Of a stretch of DNA of 64,000 nucleotides, positions 61,905 to 64,000 are shown piece by piece. Numbering within the stretch: position 1 is the stretch's first letter; every line of letters starts with the position of its first letter. The DNA comes from an uncultured Saprospiraceae bacterium. GTDB lineage: Bacteria > Bacteroidota > Bacteroidia > Chitinophagales > Saprospiraceae. The stretch spans positions 62,001 to 126,000 of the forward strand of contig CAKZQC010000025.1 of the NCBI GenBank assembly GCA_937139495.1. The letters run 5' to 3'. The notes beneath the pieces are model-generated. The model was not told the origin of the DNA and ran no database searches. It saw only the letters and a program-made list of their open reading frames with translations. The translations under genes and the position numbers were made by a program.

Positions 61905-62060
61905 GATATTATACTTAAGTAGTTGAGTACAAATAATAGGTATTTAAAAGTACAGCTTTGACATACCTTATGATATTTATTTACCTACTTATACCTTTCC
62001 TTTTTTGGCTTCCGCCAATAGACCATCGTTGTCTATACCTTCTAATTAATTTTTCTTATA
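61905..62060 (+). ncRNA. Candidate structured RNA (possible 6S-type) between zapA and rny
   Basis: Bases 61910-61993 fold into one long imperfect hairpin: TATA(CTT)AAGTAG pairs with CTACTTATA, AAATAATAGGTAT with ATACCTTATGATATTT, and TTAAAAG with CTTTGA around TACAG. Two more hairpins follow, TTGGC-TTCC-GCCAA and TAGAC-CATCGTT-GTCTA. No gene occupies this 248-base gap. A long hairpin with internal bulges is the form of 6S RNA; I recall, without being able to check, that Bacteroidota can carry a 6S-type RNA in such a context. It could also be a long 3' UTR structure of zapA. Confidence 0.45.
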
Positions 62061-62147
62061 TGTTGTTGTATTTCAATGCAGTAGCAAGAATAAAGATGGA
62101 ATTAATTAAACACTTTTATATACATATATTAAATCAATTATAAAATC

Positions 62148-63785
62148 ATGGACGGAATCTCTATAGCAATAGGAGCCGTGGTTGGTATCATAATCGGTTT
62201 TGTAGTGGGTAGATTTCTACTCCAAAAACTGAATTCAGAACGCCAATTGCAACTCGATAAGCAAGCAGAAGATATTATCAAACAAGCAGAATCAAACGCC
62301 GCAGAAAAAATTAATGCCGCTAAACAAAAAACCAGTGGCATTATAGAAGCTGCTAAACGAGAAGGAGAAAGTCTCAAAAAGAAAAAAATAGCAGAAGCCA
62401 AAAAAATAGGAACGCAAAAGAAAGCAGAGCATGATGCCAAAGTACAGAAGCGTAATCAGGAGTTGCAGAAGAGCGAAACTCATCTCAAAAAAATGGAGGT
62501 AGAACTCGAACTCAAAACTAAAGAGGTTAATAGAGATAGAGACTATATCACCAAAAAGCAAACAAAAGTAGAACAAACACAAACGAGGTTAGATGCTAAA
62601 CTAGAACAACTAGAACAACAAGCAAATGAGTATCAATCACAGCTCGAAAAAATAGCGAAATTTACACCACAAGAAGCAAAAGAAGAACTCATAAAAGCAG
62701 TCAAAGACAAAGCCGATGCAGAAGCAATGTCCTATGTCAAAGACAAGCTTGAAGAAGCCAAGTTGACCGCCAATAAAGACGCCAAAAAGATTGTTATTCA
62801 ATCGATACAGCGTATGGCAGCCGAATACACGATTGAAAATACAGTATCGGTATTCCGTTTGGATTCTGATGACCTCAAAGGTCAAATTATTGGTAGAGAA
62901 GGGCGTAATATTAGAGCGCTAGAAGCGGCTACTGGTGTAGAAATTATTGTAGATGATACGCCTGAGGCAATCATTATCTCTAGTTTTGATCCTATTCGTA
63001 GAGAGATTTGTCGCTTGTCGCTACAACGTTTGGTAGCAGACGGTCGTATCCACCCTGCTCGTATTGAGGAGGTGGTTGCCAAAACCAAAAAACAGATCGA
63101 AGAGCAGATTATGGAAATCGGTCAACGTACCGTTATCGACCTTAATATCCACGGTATTCAGACGCCGTTGATTCGTATGGTTGGTCGTATGCGTTTCCGT
63201 TCTTCGTATGGACAGAATCTACTCAAACACTCTATCGAAACCGCCAAATTGTGTGCTATCATGGCTGCAGAATTAGGCTTGAGTTCTAGAGAAATCAAGT
63301 TGGCTAAACGTGCAGGATTATTGCATGATATTGGTAAAGTAGGAGAAGAAGAAACAGAACTATCGCATGCACTCTTGGGTATGAAATTGTGTGAAAAACA
63401 TGGTGAAAAATCAGCGGTATGCAATGCAGTAGGAGCTCACCACGATGAAGTAGAAATGAAATTTATTATTTCGCCAATCGTACAGGCTTGTGATGCTGTA
63501 TCAGGTGCTAGACCAGGTGCTAGACGTGAAATTTTGGAAAGTTATATTCAACGTATTCACGACCTCGAAAACATCGCCTTGGCTTATGATGGTGTACAGA
63601 AAGTATATGCTATGCAAGCAGGTAGAGAATTGCGCGTAATTGTAGAAGCAGAAAAAGTAAGTGATGTGAGAGCGGAAGATTTATCGTTCAAAATATCGCA
63701 GCAGATACAAAACGAAATGCAGTATCCAGGGCAAATCAAAGTAACGGTTATTCGTGAGAAGCGTGCCGTAGCTTTTGCCAGATAA
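62148..63785 (+). CDS. rny: Ribonuclease Y
   Basis: RNase Y is a membrane-bound endoribonuclease that starts mRNA decay. Residues 1-25 form the anchor ([20 protein letters not shown]). A long coiled coil (residues 30-200) follows, then the KH domain ([20 protein letters not shown]) and the HD catalytic domain with [20 protein letters not shown] and [11 protein letters not shown]. The C-terminus ends [16 protein letters not shown], as in the family. Length 545 is normal. Followed by a strong hairpin terminator. Confidence 0.96.
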   Translation: MDGISIAIGAVVGIIIGFVVGRFLLQKLNSERQLQLDKQAEDIIKQAESNAAEKINAAKQKTSGIIEAAKREGESLKKKKIAEAKKIGTQKKAEHDAKVQKRNQELQKSETHLKKMEVELELKTKEVNRDRDYITKKQTKVEQTQTRLDAKLEQLEQQANEYQSQLEKIAKFTPQEAKEELIKAVKDKADAEAMSYVKDKLEEAKLTANKDAKKIVIQSIQRMAAEYTIENTVSVFRLDSDDLKGQIIGREGRNIRALEAATGVEIIVDDTPEAIIISSFDPIRREICRLSLQRLVADGRIHPARIEEVVAKTKKQIEEQIMEIGQRTVIDLNIHGIQTPLIRMVGRMRFRSSYGQNLLKHSIETAKLCAIMAAELGLSSREIKLAKRAGLLHDIGKVGEEETELSHALLGMKLCEKHGEKSAVCNAVGAHHDEVEMKFIISPIVQACDAVSGARPGARREILESYIQRIHDLENIALAYDGVQKVYAMQAGRELRVIVEAEKVSDVRAEDLSFKISQQIQNEMQYPGQIKVTVIREKRAVAFAR

Positions 63786-63814
63786 ATACAACCAAAATAT
63801 ACTTTATTTTGTAT

Positions 63815-63858
63815 AATAAAGGCAGCTTCGCAATATTGCAAAGTTGCCTTTTTTTGTT
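63815..63858 (+). terminator. Terminator after rny
   Basis: AAGGCAGCTTCGCAAT / ATTGCAAAGTTGCCTT make a 16-bp near-perfect hairpin with almost no loop, then seven T. Confidence 0.88.
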
Positions 63859-63903
63859 TTCATTTTCAAACGCGCCCTTAAAGCTTTCTCAACGCCATTA
63901 ATT

Positions 63904-64000
63904 ATGAAATTTTTATACTTAGCGATACTATCATTTTTATTGGCAGCTTGCCAATCGGAATCAACAGAAACACCCAATCATGAAAAAGTGACGGTCACCA
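63904..64000 (+). CDS. Lipoprotein, N-terminal fragment (runs off the window)
   Basis: ATG at 63904 starts MKFLYLAILSFLLAACQSES, a clear lipoprotein signal with the acylated Cys at residue 16 after LAA. Ser/Thr/Glu-rich residues follow. Too little is present to assign a family. Confidence 0.65.
   Translation, partial: MKFLYLAILSFLLAACQSESTETPNHEKVTVT

Noticed and set aside
61958..62143. 61-codon hydrophobic frame between zapA and rny
   Set aside because: It needs a TTG start, overlaps the candidate hairpin RNA and owes its hydrophobic look to AT-rich DNA.
1..64000. tRNA or rRNA genes
   Set aside because: No T-loop (GTTCGAATC-type) with a matching acceptor stem and no rRNA-like sequence was seen while reading both strands.

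Overview
The window is a chromosomal segment of a member of the Bacteroidota, possibly Saprospiria-like; I cannot fix the genus. The evidence is a PorX regulator of type IX secretion, several secreted proteins ending in type A sorting domains, families largely restricted to this phylum (DUF2480, DUF6495), promoters of the TTG-N19-22-TAnnTTTG type, low GC content and few Shine-Dalgarno sequences. I see no tRNA, rRNA, CRISPR array, prophage or intact insertion sequence. Most of the window is ordinary chromosome.

Layout. 1-8.7 kb: end of a universal stress protein, several uncharacterised proteins, OxyR, a lytic transglycosylase, DUF2480 and a GAF-SpoIIE phosphatase. 8.7-18.5 kb: DUF6495, NrnA, a decayed IS630-like transposase fragment, GpsA, PorX, a TlpA-like thioredoxin, a leucine-rich-repeat protein, HemE and Ppk. 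18.8-29.7 kb: two exported proteins, a large MITE-like hairpin in front of gcvH, a VanZ-like protein, a TonB-like protein, a biotin-dependent carboxyltransferase, a small alarmone-type HD hydrolase, TsaB, an LptF/LptG permease and TypA. 29.7-36.6 kb: cytochrome bd (CydAB), a secreted protein apparently split by a one-base frameshift, and a methyltransferase resembling fungal sphingolipid C9-methyltransferases.

36.7-49.5 kb is the most accessory-looking part. It holds a tandem array of four paralogues with a beta-rich N-terminal domain followed, in three of them, by leucine-rich repeats; the third has lost the repeats. Next come a membrane protein, a 953-residue PD-(D/E)XK nuclease of the RecB/AddB type without a helicase partner, a catalase-ankyrin pair, an McrC-like protein without McrB, and a DUF1295 protein. 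49.8-57.9 kb: Der, L27 and L21, then secreted proteins and an HNH nuclease. 58.6-64 kb: the housekeeping order pheT, coiled-coil protein, zapA, rny, with a strong candidate structured RNA between zapA and rny.

Functional links: OxyR has both redox cysteines and probably controls catalase, though the two genes are 41 kb apart. PorX fits with the type IX cargo proteins. Intergenic DNA carries at least two short dispersed repeat families and remnants of mobile elements. The best candidates for something undescribed are the zapA-rny hairpin RNA, the beta/LRR array and the sphingolipid-type methyltransferase; none of them is proven by sequence alone.
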